Source of the DNA: Prochlorococcus sp. AG-436-C05
Lineage (GTDB): Bacteria; Cyanobacteriota; Cyanobacteriia; PCC-6307; Cyanobiaceae
Direction: 5' to 3'
DNA: 53,117 nucleotides
Assembly: GCA_003209795.1 (NCBI GenBank)
Contig: QCPB01000005.1
Span: 1-53,117 of the forward strand
Below the pieces are notes generated by a model. It saw nothing but the letters and a program-made list of their open reading frames with translations. It searched no databases and was not told where the DNA came from. A program made the translations under genes and the position numbers. Positions 28,904 to 39,172 of this stretch are shown piece after piece; the first letter of the stretch is position 1, and every line of letters begins with the position of its first letter.

Positions 28904-31900
28904 TCAATATCTGAAAAATAATTGCAGTTGACTTTTCCAATCTCCATCAGAATCGAAAGAACCTAACAATTCCAAGTTTGGATTAGCTTGAAAAGTAAAT
29001 ATTCCTAATGGGGGGAGATCATATCTACCAGGAATAGTTTGGACTGCAAAATTTATTCTATCGGTAATATCCAGACCAATTTCTGCAACCCAAGCTTCAG
29101 AAGATAATCCTTCTTTAGAAGTTGTTTCTTTATCGTTTTCTATATCTAAATTTTCATTGGAGAAAACATTATTTAAAGAATCATTTTCTTCTATCAAGGC
29201 TGGATATAAGGACAATTGAAATCTCCCACTAAAGGCATCAGCTCTATTAATCTGGGAAATAAATGCTCGATTTATTAAGTTTGCTGAATTACCTCCTATT
29301 AGGCCAATAATTTGTGATCTGTTATAGCTTGGAGTACTTCTTAATTGTATTCTTTTATTTTCATCCTCAAAAGATAACTGATCTAAAAACCCTTCATAAG
29401 ATGCCTCAATTTTTATAAGTCTTGTATTCCCAATTCCAAATGAAGCAAAACCGCTTGAAGTAGTATCTGCATTTAAATCGCCTGAAATATTTATATCCTG
29501 TTTATTTTCACGTATAGGTATTATTGAATCTGGAACTTTACTGACAAGAGAAAAATTAATAAATGGAACCACACCACTTCTTGATGCAAATAAAATATAA
29601 TTATCTTTATTTTTATCTAATTTAAAAGGTGTTGTATATAAATTAGCAATACCCTTTTTCAAATAAATCAACCCTCTAGCATTTAAATCTTCACCCACCG
29701 CACCATTGATATTTAAATCTAATTTTGTATCTAAATAAGCTTTAATTATTTCTGAGTATTGAAGTCTGAAATCTGGACCAAGTTTTAATTTAAGATTATT
29801 AAAACTTAGCCTTTCAAAATAACTAGGCAAAGTTTCTCCTAAAAGGACTGAATTCAAAATTGTTTCGTTTGAGATTATTTCAATATTTTTATCATTATTC
29901 CAAGAGAGTTCTGGCCAATTCTTTTTATCTTTTTTATCTTTAATATTTTTATATTCTTTGTTATTATTAGTACTACTAAAATCAATAAACCCATTTTTAA
30001 GAGCTAAATTACCTCCTAAAACAGGATTTTCAAATGATCCAGTTATATTTATATTTGAGTCGACTAAAGAATCTATATTATTACTCTTTATATTAAATGT
30101 TTTTGCTATTAAACTAATTTTATTCTTATTAGAATCACTTTTTTCATTAAAAGGTAAGGTCCCTGTTATAAAAATATTCCCAGATTCTTCTGATGATGCT
30201 TGAAGATGCTTTAATTCTACATAATCAAAGTCAAAAAGTATTAAACTATTAATATTTTTGATTATATTATTATAAATATCAATTTCAGAATCCTTAATAA
30301 CGATAAATCCATTTAATATAGGTTTATTTATACTACCTTTCATGAGTATTCTAAAATTTATATCTCCTTCTTTAAAAGTAAAATAATCGTCAGACAAGAT
30401 GTCTATTAGCTCAATAAATTTACCATTACCAATTAATCTTAAATCTAAATTATCATTTTTATTTATAGGAATTGAACCTTCAAAATTAATTGGGATTTTT
30501 GAATCATTTAATAGCAGAGAAAAGTTAATATCAAATTTTTTATTATTATATTCAATTTTACCTTTATCAAAGGTTATCTGATTATTTTTTATAGATGTAT
30601 TATTAGAATATATATCACTCAAGAAAGATTTTGAATCTAAGTCATAAAATAAATTCATATCCAAATTACCTTGAAAATCTTTTGCCTCATCTAAAAAAAT
30701 ATTTGCTACTTTTAGTGGTAATTTTTTAATTCTTAAAGACCCTTTACCTTTTAATATTCCACCTTCCAAATCAACAGAAAATTCTTCTTTATTATTAATT
30801 TTGATTGGATCCTTAGATAAATCGAGATGCCCATTTAATTTAGTTTTTAATTTGTAATTTACTGGGCTATCACCTTTTATACTTAATTCTGCATCATATC
30901 TACTGACAAATTTACTTAAATATTTTTTCAATTTAAATTTATCTTCCAAAACATTATTCTTCTCAAGAAAATCATCAATAAATTTAATCTTTTCTTTAAA
31001 TGTCATATCATCTTTACTTATTTTTAAATCTTTTAGGAAGTTAGATTTGCTAATCGGTGTGGTTTTCTTCTTATCAAAATCAAAAATATCAAAGGCTGTT
31101 AGTATGGACCATCTGGTACTAATATTTTTAAATTTCGCATTGATAACGTTATTTTTATTAGGATTATATTCAACTTCAATCATCCCTCCATCAATTGGAT
31201 ATAATGATGAGTTGACATAAAAAGATTTGTCTTTAAAAGTAAAATCAAATAACGAATTAGAAAGCTTAATATTTCTATATTCACCTAAACTCCATGCCAG
31301 TCTCCCATCCAAAGAAGATTGATCGTAAGCAATATCTCCTGAACCATTTATAATTCCACTAATTCTATCGAATTGATTATTACTAAAAGAAAACTCGAGT
31401 TCATCAAGGGGGAAATTATTAGCATTCCAAGTATAACTATTATCATCTTTAGCTATTTTTAAGCTCCCTTTATTAGAATTAAAAACTCTGCTAAAAATTA
31501 GATCTTCTAATTTAATTTTGGAATCAAATTTTATTGAGAGGAATGAAGGGATTGGAGAATATCTGTTATTCATATTTAATACATATTTATTTTTTTCATT
31601 TTTAATCTCACCTTCCCATGTTTCTCTAATTCTTATCCCTTTATAGTGAGGATAATCAAGATTAAAATTTATCAAAATCTCGGGATTATTTATTTTTCCT
31701 TTTAATTCTCCTTTCGCAGTAACAAAACCTCTTATTTTTTTACTACGGAAAATATTTAAATTAGATAATTGAGTTCTTGTTAAATCAAACCTGGAATTAA
31801 TATTCCCAAAATTTAAACCTTTTTTATCAACCCAATATGGTATATTTGCCGATAATTCAATGTCTGGATTTAAGCTATTTAAATATCCAATACTTCCTTT

Positions 31901-32863
31901 TAGATCTATAATATTTATAGTTTTATTTAAAGGTATTTTGAGATTAATATCTGAGATTAAAGTACCATAATTAAGATTGTCAGTATTTGCTTTTAAATGA
32001 TTATCTTTACAGATAAACCTTAGGGAATCCGAATTTATATCCTCTGCAAAATCAGAGGCATTTATAATTAATCTATTAAACGAAAATTTTCCTTTACAAA
32101 ATGTTTGAGATTTTGATTTATAAAATCTTAAATTAGATTTAAAGTTACCTTTTTTTACTGAAAATTCCCTCGTTCCAATATTATATTCTGAGCCATCTAA
32201 GTTAACGCCATTGGAAAAGACCTGCAAATTAAAAAAGTCTTGATTTAAATTTGTATTTAATTTTAATTTTAATTTACCTTTCCCTTCAAAGTTTGATTTA
32301 ACATTCCCAATAATTTGGCTATTATTAGACTTAAATATAACGTCACCCTTTACTTTAGTTTCTAAATCTATATCTTTGAATTTTAAACTCCCATATTGAG
32401 CTAAATTAAAATTCAAGTCATAATTTATCTTTGATTTAGTAGTAATTTCTTTATTTGAATAAGATTTCCCCTTTTTAAAGAAATCTTTATGAACATTAAT
32501 TTCAGTTTTTTCAGGCTTTATTTTTATAATCCATTTTTGACTTAAAAATGATCTTAAAGGCATAATACCTACATAAACATTTTTCGCTTTAATTTCAGAA
32601 TCTATATTTTCCTTATCAATTATTCTTGTATTAGCTAAAGAGATACCTAGCAACCTAATTCCGGAAAAGTCGCCTAAATCAACTTTTTTATTTAAAAATT
32701 TTTCTATTCTCTCTTCTAATTTTAATTTCTTGGAACTATAAGTTTCCTTTAAAAACTTATTTAATAAAAAAGTGCCTAAGAAGCCTAGGGAAAAAACAGC
32801 TCCTACAAAAAAAAGTTTTGTATATAAATCCAGAGATCTATTTTTTTTCAAGTTAGAACCCAA
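28904..32863 (-). CDS. tamB: TamB/TIC236-type envelope protein (DUF490)
   Basis: This 1319-residue protein has a single N-terminal membrane anchor (about residues 15-35), then a very long beta-rich repeat region, and a conserved C-terminal DUF490 domain from about residue 950 with ISGDLNADTTSSGFASFG, IGLIGGNSANL and the end motif LQLFFRY. TamB proteins bridge the envelope and work with an Omp85 protein in outer-membrane protein or lipid transport; TIC236 is the plastid relative. The start is TTG with GSNLKKNRS; the next in-frame ATG would remove the anchor. It is divergent from ycf51 over 52 bases. Codon use is very AT-rich, like its neighbours. Confidence 0.85.
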   Translation of the reverse strand: MGSNLKKNRSLDLYTKLFFVGAVFSLGFLGTFLLNKFLKETYSSKKLKLEERIEKFLNKKVDLGDFSGIRLLGISLANTRIIDKENIDSEIKAKNVYVGIMPLRSFLSQKWIIKIKPEKTEINVHKDFFKKGKSYSNKEITTKSKINYDLNFNLAQYGSLKFKDIDLETKVKGDVIFKSNNSQIIGNVKSNFEGKGKLKLKLNTNLNQDFFNLQVFSNGVNLDGSEYNIGTREFSVKKGNFKSNLRFYKSKSQTFCKGKFSFNRLIINASDFAEDINSDSLRFICKDNHLKANTDNLNYGTLISDINLKIPLNKTINIIDLKGSIGYLNSLNPDIELSANIPYWVDKKGLNFGNINSRFDLTRTQLSNLNIFRSKKIRGFVTAKGELKGKINNPEILINFNLDYPHYKGIRIRETWEGEIKNEKNKYVLNMNNRYSPIPSFLSIKFDSKIKLEDLIFSRVFNSNKGSLKIAKDDNSYTWNANNFPLDELEFSFSNNQFDRISGIINGSGDIAYDQSSLDGRLAWSLGEYRNIKLSNSLFDFTFKDKSFYVNSSLYPIDGGMIEVEYNPNKNNVINAKFKNISTRWSILTAFDIFDFDKKKTTPISKSNFLKDLKISKDDMTFKEKIKFIDDFLEKNNVLEDKFKLKKYLSKFVSRYDAELSIKGDSPVNYKLKTKLNGHLDLSKDPIKINNKEEFSVDLEGGILKGKGSLRIKKLPLKVANIFLDEAKDFQGNLDMNLFYDLDSKSFLSDIYSNNTSIKNNQITFDKGKIEYNNKKFDINFSLLLNDSKIPINFEGSIPINKNDNLDLRLIGNGKFIELIDILSDDYFTFKEGDINFRILMKGSINKPILNGFIVIKDSEIDIYNNIIKNINSLILFDFDYVELKHLQASSEESGNIFITGTLPFNEKSDSNKNKISLIAKTFNIKSNNIDSLVDSNINITGSFENPVLGGNLALKNGFIDFSSTNNNKEYKNIKDKKDKKNWPELSWNNDKNIEIISNETILNSVLLGETLPSYFERLSFNNLKLKLGPDFRLQYSEIIKAYLDTKLDLNINGAVGEDLNARGLIYLKKGIANLYTTPFKLDKNKDNYILFASRSGVVPFINFSLVSKVPDSIIPIRENKQDINISGDLNADTTSSGFASFGIGNTRLIKIEASYEGFLDQLSFEDENKRIQLRSTPSYNRSQIIGLIGGNSANLINRAFISQINRADAFSGRFQLSLYPALIEENDSLNNVFSNENLDIENDKETTSKEGLSSEAWVAEIGLDITDRINFAVQTIPGRYDLPPLGIFTFQANPNLELLGSFDSDGDWKSQLQLFFRY

Positions 32864-32915
32864 AATAGAGTAGGCTTACAAAATATAAGAAATTAATCAA
32901 CTCAAAGCCACTAAA

Positions 32916-33359
32916 ATGTCCTTTTTTGAACTATTAAATAATACTCCAAAAATTTTTGGTTTTCTAGGAATATTTCTTTCGCTTATTACTATAGTTGCTT
33001 TTATTTTTAATTTTGGTTTTAAATTTCGTATAATAGGTGCAACTATATTCTCATTGTTACTTTCTTTAAGTAGCTGGGCATTTATGCAAAGTTACAGCGA
33101 AAATGTAATAGTAGAAGGGGCGAGATATGTTCCTATTGTTTATGATAATGGCTTTGATCTGATTATTGCTAGAGCTGAAGATGACTTCCCAGAAGAAGCC
33201 ATCGAACCAACTTTACAGCAATTATCCGATAATCTTAGGAAAGGAAGTAGGTCAGGTGCAAATGTAAAAATAAAAATAAGAAAACTTGAGAAAATTTCAA
33301 ATGAAATAAGTAAACCCGTAATAATTGGAGAAATAGAGAAAACTGTCAGTATGAATTAA
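32916..33359 (+). CDS. ycf51: Ycf51 family protein (DUF2518)
   Basis: The 147-residue protein has two N-terminal membrane segments (about 13-31 and 36-55) followed by a soluble domain with the family-like VEGARYVPIVYDNGFDLIIARAED. This layout matches Ycf51, encoded in cyanobacteria and some plastid genomes; its role is unknown. It is followed after nine bases by a DUF4332 gene. The family call rests on recognition of the GA.RY..VYDNG pattern and topology. Confidence 0.72.
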   Translation: MSFFELLNNTPKIFGFLGIFLSLITIVAFIFNFGFKFRIIGATIFSLLLSLSSWAFMQSYSENVIVEGARYVPIVYDNGFDLIIARAEDDFPEEAIEPTLQQLSDNLRKGSRSGANVKIKIRKLEKISNEISKPVIIGEIEKTVSMN

Positions 33360-33368
33360 TTTTAATAA

Positions 33369-33776
33369 ATGAAAATTAAAACCTTTTTAGATTATTTACC
33401 TATAAATTTCAGACATGAGAAATCCTTTTTAAATAAATACAAGCCAATAGATTTTGATAAATTAACCAATCTTACAGATTTTGAAATAAATAAAATTCAG
33501 ATTATCTCTCCGCTGTGTACATTAAATAATTTAAAAAAAATAAGAGCTATTGCAATTTTTAAAAAAGAAATTGAAATCCCACCTCCAGCTGCTTATTTAC
33601 TTTTACATTGCGGTGTGGGTTCAGTAAAAGCATTATCAAGATTAAAACCTTATGAGCTGGAAAAGAAAATTAGAAGATTAGAGAGAAGTCTTAGAATTAA
33701 AACTGAGACAACTATAAACTTATCTATTTTAAAAGATTGGATTAAAAGATCTCAGGAAAGCTGTAAATCTATTTAA
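33369..33776 (+). CDS. DUF4332-like helix-hairpin-helix protein
   Basis: The 135-residue basic protein contains two regions resembling helix-hairpin-helix units. One is at about residues 30-58 (TNLTDFEINKIQIISPLCTL, with an ICPLCT-like pattern) and the other at about 74-105 (HCGVGSVKALSRLKPYELEKK). DUF4332 proteins share such hairpins and are thought to contact nucleic acid, but no function is established. It has no signal peptide. It lies nine bases after ycf51, so the two are probably co-transcribed. Confidence 0.6.
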   Translation: MKIKTFLDYLPINFRHEKSFLNKYKPIDFDKLTNLTDFEINKIQIISPLCTLNNLKKIRAIAIFKKEIEIPPPAAYLLLHCGVGSVKALSRLKPYELEKKIRRLERSLRIKTETTINLSILKDWIKRSQESCKSI

Positions 33777-33831
33777 AACCTTGGTTAAAAAAATTTTTTA
33801 ATGTAGAATTTATACAAATGTAAAATATATA

Positions 33832-34098
33832 ATGAAAATTTTTCTGTTTTTTATATTTTTGTTCTTATCCCCCGTAAATCCAGTTGCAGGTCAATCCAAT
33901 TTATTAAAAAGCGTAAAAAAGAATCCAAATGAAGCTATTAAAATATGTAATAAGTTTAAAGAGTTCAATGCAAAAGGAATCTCTGCGAATTCAGATAAAG
34001 CTATAGAATTTGTTTCAAAAAGGAATAAGCTAACTCCTGTGAATGCTGAAATCTTCTCCATATATGTAATTGGACTCCATTGTCCCGAGATTATCTAA
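33832..34098 (+). CDS. small secreted protein, function unknown
   Basis: An 88-residue protein with a clear signal peptide: MKIFLFFIFLFLSP followed by VNPVAG and a likely cleavage before Gln21. The mature part is about 68 residues, basic, with two cysteines (Cys39 and Cys84) that could form a disulfide outside the cytoplasm. I recognise no named family. The gene lies just before a CocE-type hydrolase (seven bases), so shared expression is likely. Confidence 0.62.
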   Translation: MKIFLFFIFLFLSPVNPVAGQSNLLKSVKKNPNEAIKICNKFKEFNAKGISANSDKAIEFVSKRNKLTPVNAEIFSIYVIGLHCPEII

Positions 34099-34105
34099 AA
34101 CTTAA

Positions 34106-35683
34106 ATGTTTGAAAAAAGATGTTTTGACAAGTCTCTAACACTTAGAGATGGAGTAGAACTTGTATCAAGAATTTGGTTACCTGAAGGCAACGGGCCTTG
34201 GCCTGCATTGTTGATGAGACAACCTTATGGGAGAGAGATAGCTTCAACAATTACATATGCGCATCCATTATGGTGGAATTCGAAAGGTTATATGGTAATA
34301 ATTCAAGATGTTAGGGGGATGGGTTCTTCAGGGGGCATATTCCAAGGTTTCTCACAAGAAGGCTCTGACACTTCAGAAACGCATGAATGGGTTAGATCTC
34401 TAAAACAATGCAATGGAAAACTTGGCCTTTATGGCTTCTCTTACCATGGATTAACGCAACTAACTGGGGAATCGGATTCAGAACCACCCAATTGTCTATC
34501 TCCAGCTATGACTGGCCTAAATATTCGAGATCATTGGTGTTCAGACGGGGGAGCATTTTGGTGGCATAACAATATTGCATGGGGACTACAAATCGCTGCA
34601 CTGAAAATGAGAAGAGAAAATAATTTTTTTGAATGGGAGGAAATAAAATTAGCTTTAGAAAATAAAAGTTATTTAAGAAAAGGATTAGAACTTTTAAAAA
34701 AATATGATCCTAATAGCTTTATAATTGAATGGCTTAAAAATTTAAATTATGATTACCCCTTTTTAGAAATAAACCCAATCTCAACATGGATGAAAAAACC
34801 TATGTTAATTATTGGAGGACTTTGGGACCCTCATTTAAAAGGTGCATTAGATCTTTATAAAAAAGCTCGCGAAGCAGGAGGGGATCCAGAAATAATTATT
34901 GCTAATGCTACACATCTAAATTGGTGGGAAGGATCACAAAAATCATTATTACAATTTTTTGATAAACATCTAAAAATTGACAAAGAGAATAATTATAAAA
35001 AAACTATTCGACAAAGAAAAATATGGAATATTTCATTAAATAAATGGGATGAAATAGATGATAAGTATTACTCAGAATATTTTTTTGGACTTAAAAGTAA
35101 TGGAACTGCAAATGTAGATATTGAGGATGGAAGTCTTATAATGAATTCAAAAGGATCAGGTTGGTTCACAATAGTTCATGACCCATGGAGGCCGACACAA
35201 GCTGATGGAGGTCATTTGGGTCCGAATCCAGGAAAGTTTAATAGAAACATTATTGATAAACGATTGGATGTAGGAGTTTTTCAAACCAATTTCTTCAAGA
35301 AGGAACAAAACTTTACAGGTATTCCAATATTAGAAACTTCCGTGAAAAGTGATCAAACAAACTTCGATATATGCATTGCCTTATCTCTAGTTGATGAGGA
35401 GAATAAAAATATTAATCAATTCTCAACTGGGTTTTTAAGAGTTAAAAACTCAAAAATAAATGTAGAATGTAATTATAAAATAAAAATGCAACCCACAAAC
35501 ATTTGTTTAATTAAACGAAGTAGACTTAGGTTATCTATATCTGCAGCAGCTTATCCATGTATTGGAGTTAATCCTGGAGTAGAAGATGAAAGTATTGGAG
35601 CTCCTACAATTAATCACAGAATTACTACTCTAAGTTTTGTACTAAATAAAACATTTATGAAAATGAGACCTTTTTTTAAATAA
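34106..35683 (+). CDS. CocE/NonD-type hydrolase (S15 X-Pro dipeptidyl-peptidase family)
   Basis: The 525-residue protein has the two-domain layout of the CocE/NonD family. The alpha/beta hydrolase part carries VIIQDVRGMGSSGG at about 64-77, the nucleophile elbow YGFSYHGL with Ser112, an acid in GLWDPHLKG (Asp241) and a His in ATHLNWW (His270). The C-terminal half, from about residue 310, is a beta-sandwich with WRPTQADGGHLG. Members cleave esters or X-Pro peptides; the substrate here is unknown. No signal peptide is seen, so it is probably cytoplasmic. It follows the small secreted protein gene after seven bases. Confidence 0.87.
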   Translation: MFEKRCFDKSLTLRDGVELVSRIWLPEGNGPWPALLMRQPYGREIASTITYAHPLWWNSKGYMVIIQDVRGMGSSGGIFQGFSQEGSDTSETHEWVRSLKQCNGKLGLYGFSYHGLTQLTGESDSEPPNCLSPAMTGLNIRDHWCSDGGAFWWHNNIAWGLQIAALKMRRENNFFEWEEIKLALENKSYLRKGLELLKKYDPNSFIIEWLKNLNYDYPFLEINPISTWMKKPMLIIGGLWDPHLKGALDLYKKAREAGGDPEIIIANATHLNWWEGSQKSLLQFFDKHLKIDKENNYKKTIRQRKIWNISLNKWDEIDDKYYSEYFFGLKSNGTANVDIEDGSLIMNSKGSGWFTIVHDPWRPTQADGGHLGPNPGKFNRNIIDKRLDVGVFQTNFFKKEQNFTGIPILETSVKSDQTNFDICIALSLVDEENKNINQFSTGFLRVKNSKINVECNYKIKMQPTNICLIKRSRLRLSISAAAYPCIGVNPGVEDESIGAPTINHRITTLSFVLNKTFMKMRPFFK

Positions 35684-35741
35684 AAAAAAAGCTTTTTTTG
35701 GTTAGTTATTTGATATTATAAATCCTTAATATCTACCAGTC

Positions 35742-38006
35742 ATGAAAGAAACAATTCAAGCAGACTGGATTAAATCAGAAGCTATCAACCTAGAAAATTG
35801 TTGCAATGATAATCCATTAAAAATTTTAGGACCTCATTTTTTTGAAGGACACTGGGTAACAAGAGTCTGGATGCCGGAAGCAGATGAAGTTATTATAAAT
35901 TTTAAAAATAAAACCTATAACTTAGAAACACTAAATCACAAATGGCTTTTTGAAGGGATCCTTCCTGAAGACCCAAAATCTAATTATGAAATAAATATTA
36001 CACGAGGAGGGATAACACATTCACAACATGATCCTTGGTCTTTTAGAGAAGAGTGGATGGGAGAAGTAGATAGACATCTTTTTGCGGAGGGAAATCACCA
36101 TCATATATGGAAAAAAATGGGAGCTCATCTCATTCAAGAAAAATATAAAAATGGCGTTATGTTTTGTCTTTGGGCACCGAATGCAAAATCAATATCAATA
36201 ATTGGAGATATAAATTCTTGGGATGGCCGGCATCATCCAATGCAAAAAAGGCTAGGTGGGATTTGGGAACTATTTGTGCCAAATATGAAAGAAGGAGATA
36301 CATATAAATATGAAGTAAGAACACAACAAGGTCATATTTATGAGAAAGCTGATCCCTATGGATTCCTTCATGAAATCAGACCTCAAAATGGTTCAATAAT
36401 TTCAAAATTAAACAATTTCAATTGGAAAGATAGTTCTTGGATTTCAAATAGAGATTCCTCAAGTCAAATTAATAAACCAATCTCTGTTTATGAGATGCAT
36501 TTAGGAAGTTGGCTTCACGAATCAACTGACAATAAATACTTAGAAAAAGATGGGAAGCCTAGAGAACCAGTCCCCGCAGCAGATTTAAAACCTGGCACAA
36601 GGTTATTAACTTATCCAGAGTTAACTAAAAAGCTCATTCCTTATGTAAAAGAAAGAGGATTTACTCATATTGAGCTAATGCCAATCTCGGAGCATCCTTT
36701 CGATGGTTCATGGGGATACCAGGTCACAGGCTGGTATGCTCCAACTAGTAGATTTGGGACTCCAAATGAATTTAGAGAGTTTGTAAATAGATGCCATGAA
36801 GAAGGTATCGGCGTAATTCTTGATTGGGTACCTGGTCATTTCCCAAAAGATAAACATGGACTAGCATTCTTTGATGGTTGTCATCTTTATGAACATGGCG
36901 ATCCACGCATAGGAGAGCATAAAGAATGGGGCACCTTGATCTTTAATTACAGCAGAAATGAAGTAAGAAATTTTCTCGTAGCAAATCTTGTGTATTGGTT
37001 CGAAGAATTTCATATTGATGGAATAAGAGTTGATGCTGTAGCTTCAATGTTGTATAGAGACTACTTACGTCCAGATGGAGAATGGATACCTAATGAGAAT
37101 GGCGGGAATGAGAACTTAGAAGCCGTTAAATTTCTTCAACAAGCAAATCATGTACTCTTTCAACACTTTCCAGGTGCACTTTCTATTGCTGAAGAATCAA
37201 CAACTTGGCCAATGGTTACCAAACCAACTGATATAGGAGGACTAGGATTCAATTTAAAATGGAATATGGGCTGGATGCATGATATGCTCGATTACTTTGA
37301 AATAGATCCTTGGTTTAGACAATTTCATCAAAATAGTGTGACCTTTTCAATAACTTATAATTACACAGAAAACTTTATGCTTGCCCTTAGTCATGATGAA
37401 GTTGTTCATGGGAAAAGTCATCTTTTACATAAAATGCCAGGTGATGACTGGAAAAAATATGCAAATACTAGAGCATTACTAACTTATATGTGGACTCATC
37501 CTGGTAAAAAAACGATTTTTATGGGGATGGAATTTGGTCAAAGGCAAGAATGGAATGTTTGGGATGATCTTCAATGGGACTTATTAGAATTTGAACCTCA
37601 CAAAGGTATTAGGAACTTAGTAGATGACTTAAATAAACTTTATAAAAATGAACCTGCACTATGGAAAAATGACTTTGATCCTTATGGATTCCAATGGATT
37701 GATTGTAATGACAAATCTAATTCTGTAATAAGTTTTATGAGAAGGGAAAATGATAGCAATGAATGGCTCGTTATTGTCGCAAACTTCACACCCAATACTC
37801 ATGGCTCATATAAAGTAGGAGTGCCTTTAGAAGGATTCTATAAAGAAATCTTTAATTCAGATGGTTCTAGATACGGAGGAAGTAATAAAGGCAATATGGG
37901 CGGGAAAGAAACTTTAAAGTTTAATATTCATAATTATGAAAATGCTCTTGAACTAGCTTTGCCCCCATTAAGTGTGAGTATCTTCAAACATCAGTCAAAG
38001 AAATAA
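35742..38006 (+). CDS. glgB: 1,4-alpha-glucan branching enzyme
   Basis: GlgB makes alpha-1,6 branches in glycogen. The 754-residue protein has an N-terminal extra domain, a CBM48 domain (about 125-215, [17 protein letters not shown]) and a GH13 barrel. The four GH13 regions are visible: [20 protein letters not shown] with nucleophile Asp431, [10 protein letters not shown] with acid Glu484, and [12 protein letters not shown]. Start is ATG with [10 protein letters not shown]. It is followed by a 118-base gap before hemE. The partner glgA is in this window on the opposite strand. Confidence 0.96.
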   Translation: MKETIQADWIKSEAINLENCCNDNPLKILGPHFFEGHWVTRVWMPEADEVIINFKNKTYNLETLNHKWLFEGILPEDPKSNYEINITRGGITHSQHDPWSFREEWMGEVDRHLFAEGNHHHIWKKMGAHLIQEKYKNGVMFCLWAPNAKSISIIGDINSWDGRHHPMQKRLGGIWELFVPNMKEGDTYKYEVRTQQGHIYEKADPYGFLHEIRPQNGSIISKLNNFNWKDSSWISNRDSSSQINKPISVYEMHLGSWLHESTDNKYLEKDGKPREPVPAADLKPGTRLLTYPELTKKLIPYVKERGFTHIELMPISEHPFDGSWGYQVTGWYAPTSRFGTPNEFREFVNRCHEEGIGVILDWVPGHFPKDKHGLAFFDGCHLYEHGDPRIGEHKEWGTLIFNYSRNEVRNFLVANLVYWFEEFHIDGIRVDAVASMLYRDYLRPDGEWIPNENGGNENLEAVKFLQQANHVLFQHFPGALSIAEESTTWPMVTKPTDIGGLGFNLKWNMGWMHDMLDYFEIDPWFRQFHQNSVTFSITYNYTENFMLALSHDEVVHGKSHLLHKMPGDDWKKYANTRALLTYMWTHPGKKTIFMGMEFGQRQEWNVWDDLQWDLLEFEPHKGIRNLVDDLNKLYKNEPALWKNDFDPYGFQWIDCNDKSNSVISFMRRENDSNEWLVIVANFTPNTHGSYKVGVPLEGFYKEIFNSDGSRYGGSNKGNMGGKETLKFNIHNYENALELALPPLSVSIFKHQSKK

Positions 38007-38124
38007 AAAAGTTTATCTAACTCATTGCTTCATATAAATGTTCACATAACGATTTTGCTCAGCTTTGCGTTGTAAGATTTTTAAGTTGGAATTTTAAATT
38101 TTTTAAAAACATATTGAATTGAAA

Positions 38125-39165
38125 ATGGGTGACAATTTACCACTGCTACTATCTGCCGCATTAGGCAATAAAGTAAATAGGCCTCCAGTCTGGATGATGA
38201 GACAAGCAGGGAGATATATGAAGATTTATAGAGATCTAAGAGAGCGTTATCCAAGTTTCAGAGAAAGGTCTGAAAATCCAGAACTTTCTTACGAGATTTC
38301 AATGCAACCTTTTCATGCTTTCAAACCAGATGGCGTGATTCTTTTTTCAGATATTCTTACACCTCTTCCAGGGATGGGTATAAATTTTGAAATTATAGAA
38401 AGTAAAGGCCCAATCATAGAAGAACCAATAAGAACTCTTAGACAAATAGAAAATTTAAAAGAATTAAATCCAAGTGATAGTTTAAGCTTTGTTGGTCAAG
38501 TTCTTTCATCTTTAAAAAAAGATGTAAATAATGAAGCGACAGTTCTAGGTTTTGTTGGTGCTCCTTGGACTCTTGCAGCATATGTAGTTGAAGGGAAAAG
38601 CAGCAAAAATTATTCTTTAATAAAATCAATGGCTTTTAAAGAGCCTGATTTACTTCACAAACTTCTTGATCACTTTGCAAAATCAATAGGTGAATATCTA
38701 AAATATCAAATAAAGTCTGGTGCTCAAGTTGTACAAATTTTTGACTCATGGGCAGGCCAATTAAGTCCTCAAGATTATGATATCTTTGCTGGACCTTATC
38801 AAAAAAAAGTTGTTGACATCGTAAAAGAGGAATACCCCGAAACCCCTATTATTCTATATATTTCAGGAAGTGCTGGAGTAATAGAAAGGATGGCTAAAAC
38901 TGGAGTAGATATAATCTCATTAGACTGGACAGTAGATATTGAAGAGGCATGCAAAAGAATCCCTAATGGAATTGGAATTCAAGGCAATGTTGATCCTGGA
39001 ATATTATTTGGAAATAAGGAATCAATAAAAGAAAGGATAGACAATACGTTCAATAAAGTAGGAGATAGAAAATATATTCTTAATTTAGGTCATGGTATTT
39101 TACCTGGAACTCCAGAAGAGAATGCTCAGACATTTTTTGAACACGGTAAAAAACTAACTTATTAG
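38125..39165 (+). CDS. hemE: uroporphyrinogen decarboxylase
   Basis: HemE removes four carboxyl groups from uroporphyrinogen III, giving coproporphyrinogen III on the way to heme and chlorophyll. Signatures are [14 protein letters not shown] at about residues 19-32, [24 protein letters not shown] and the [11 protein letters not shown] stretch. I start it at the ATG of [11 protein letters not shown]; a TTG two codons upstream is in frame but less likely. Length 346 is standard. An epimerase-like gene follows after seven bases. Confidence 0.96.
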   Translation: MGDNLPLLLSAALGNKVNRPPVWMMRQAGRYMKIYRDLRERYPSFRERSENPELSYEISMQPFHAFKPDGVILFSDILTPLPGMGINFEIIESKGPIIEEPIRTLRQIENLKELNPSDSLSFVGQVLSSLKKDVNNEATVLGFVGAPWTLAAYVVEGKSSKNYSLIKSMAFKEPDLLHKLLDHFAKSIGEYLKYQIKSGAQVVQIFDSWAGQLSPQDYDIFAGPYQKKVVDIVKEEYPETPIILYISGSAGVIERMAKTGVDIISLDWTVDIEEACKRIPNGIGIQGNVDPGILFGNKESIKERIDNTFNKVGDRKYILNLGHGILPGTPEENAQTFFEHGKKLTY

Positions 39166-39172
39166 TAATATC

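Noticed and set aside
29958..30203. Open frames on the strand opposite to the tamB-like gene
   Set aside because: They lie wholly inside a convincing long gene, have low-complexity translations and no start signals; they are antisense shadows.
33785..33801. TTAAAAAAATTTTTTAA hairpin as terminator after the DUF4332 gene
   Set aside because: Pure AT stem with almost no loop; too weak to claim.
35684..35699. AAAAAAAGCTTTTTTT palindrome after the CocE-type gene
   Set aside because: A loopless AT palindrome cannot form a normal terminator hairpin; in this base composition it is likely chance.
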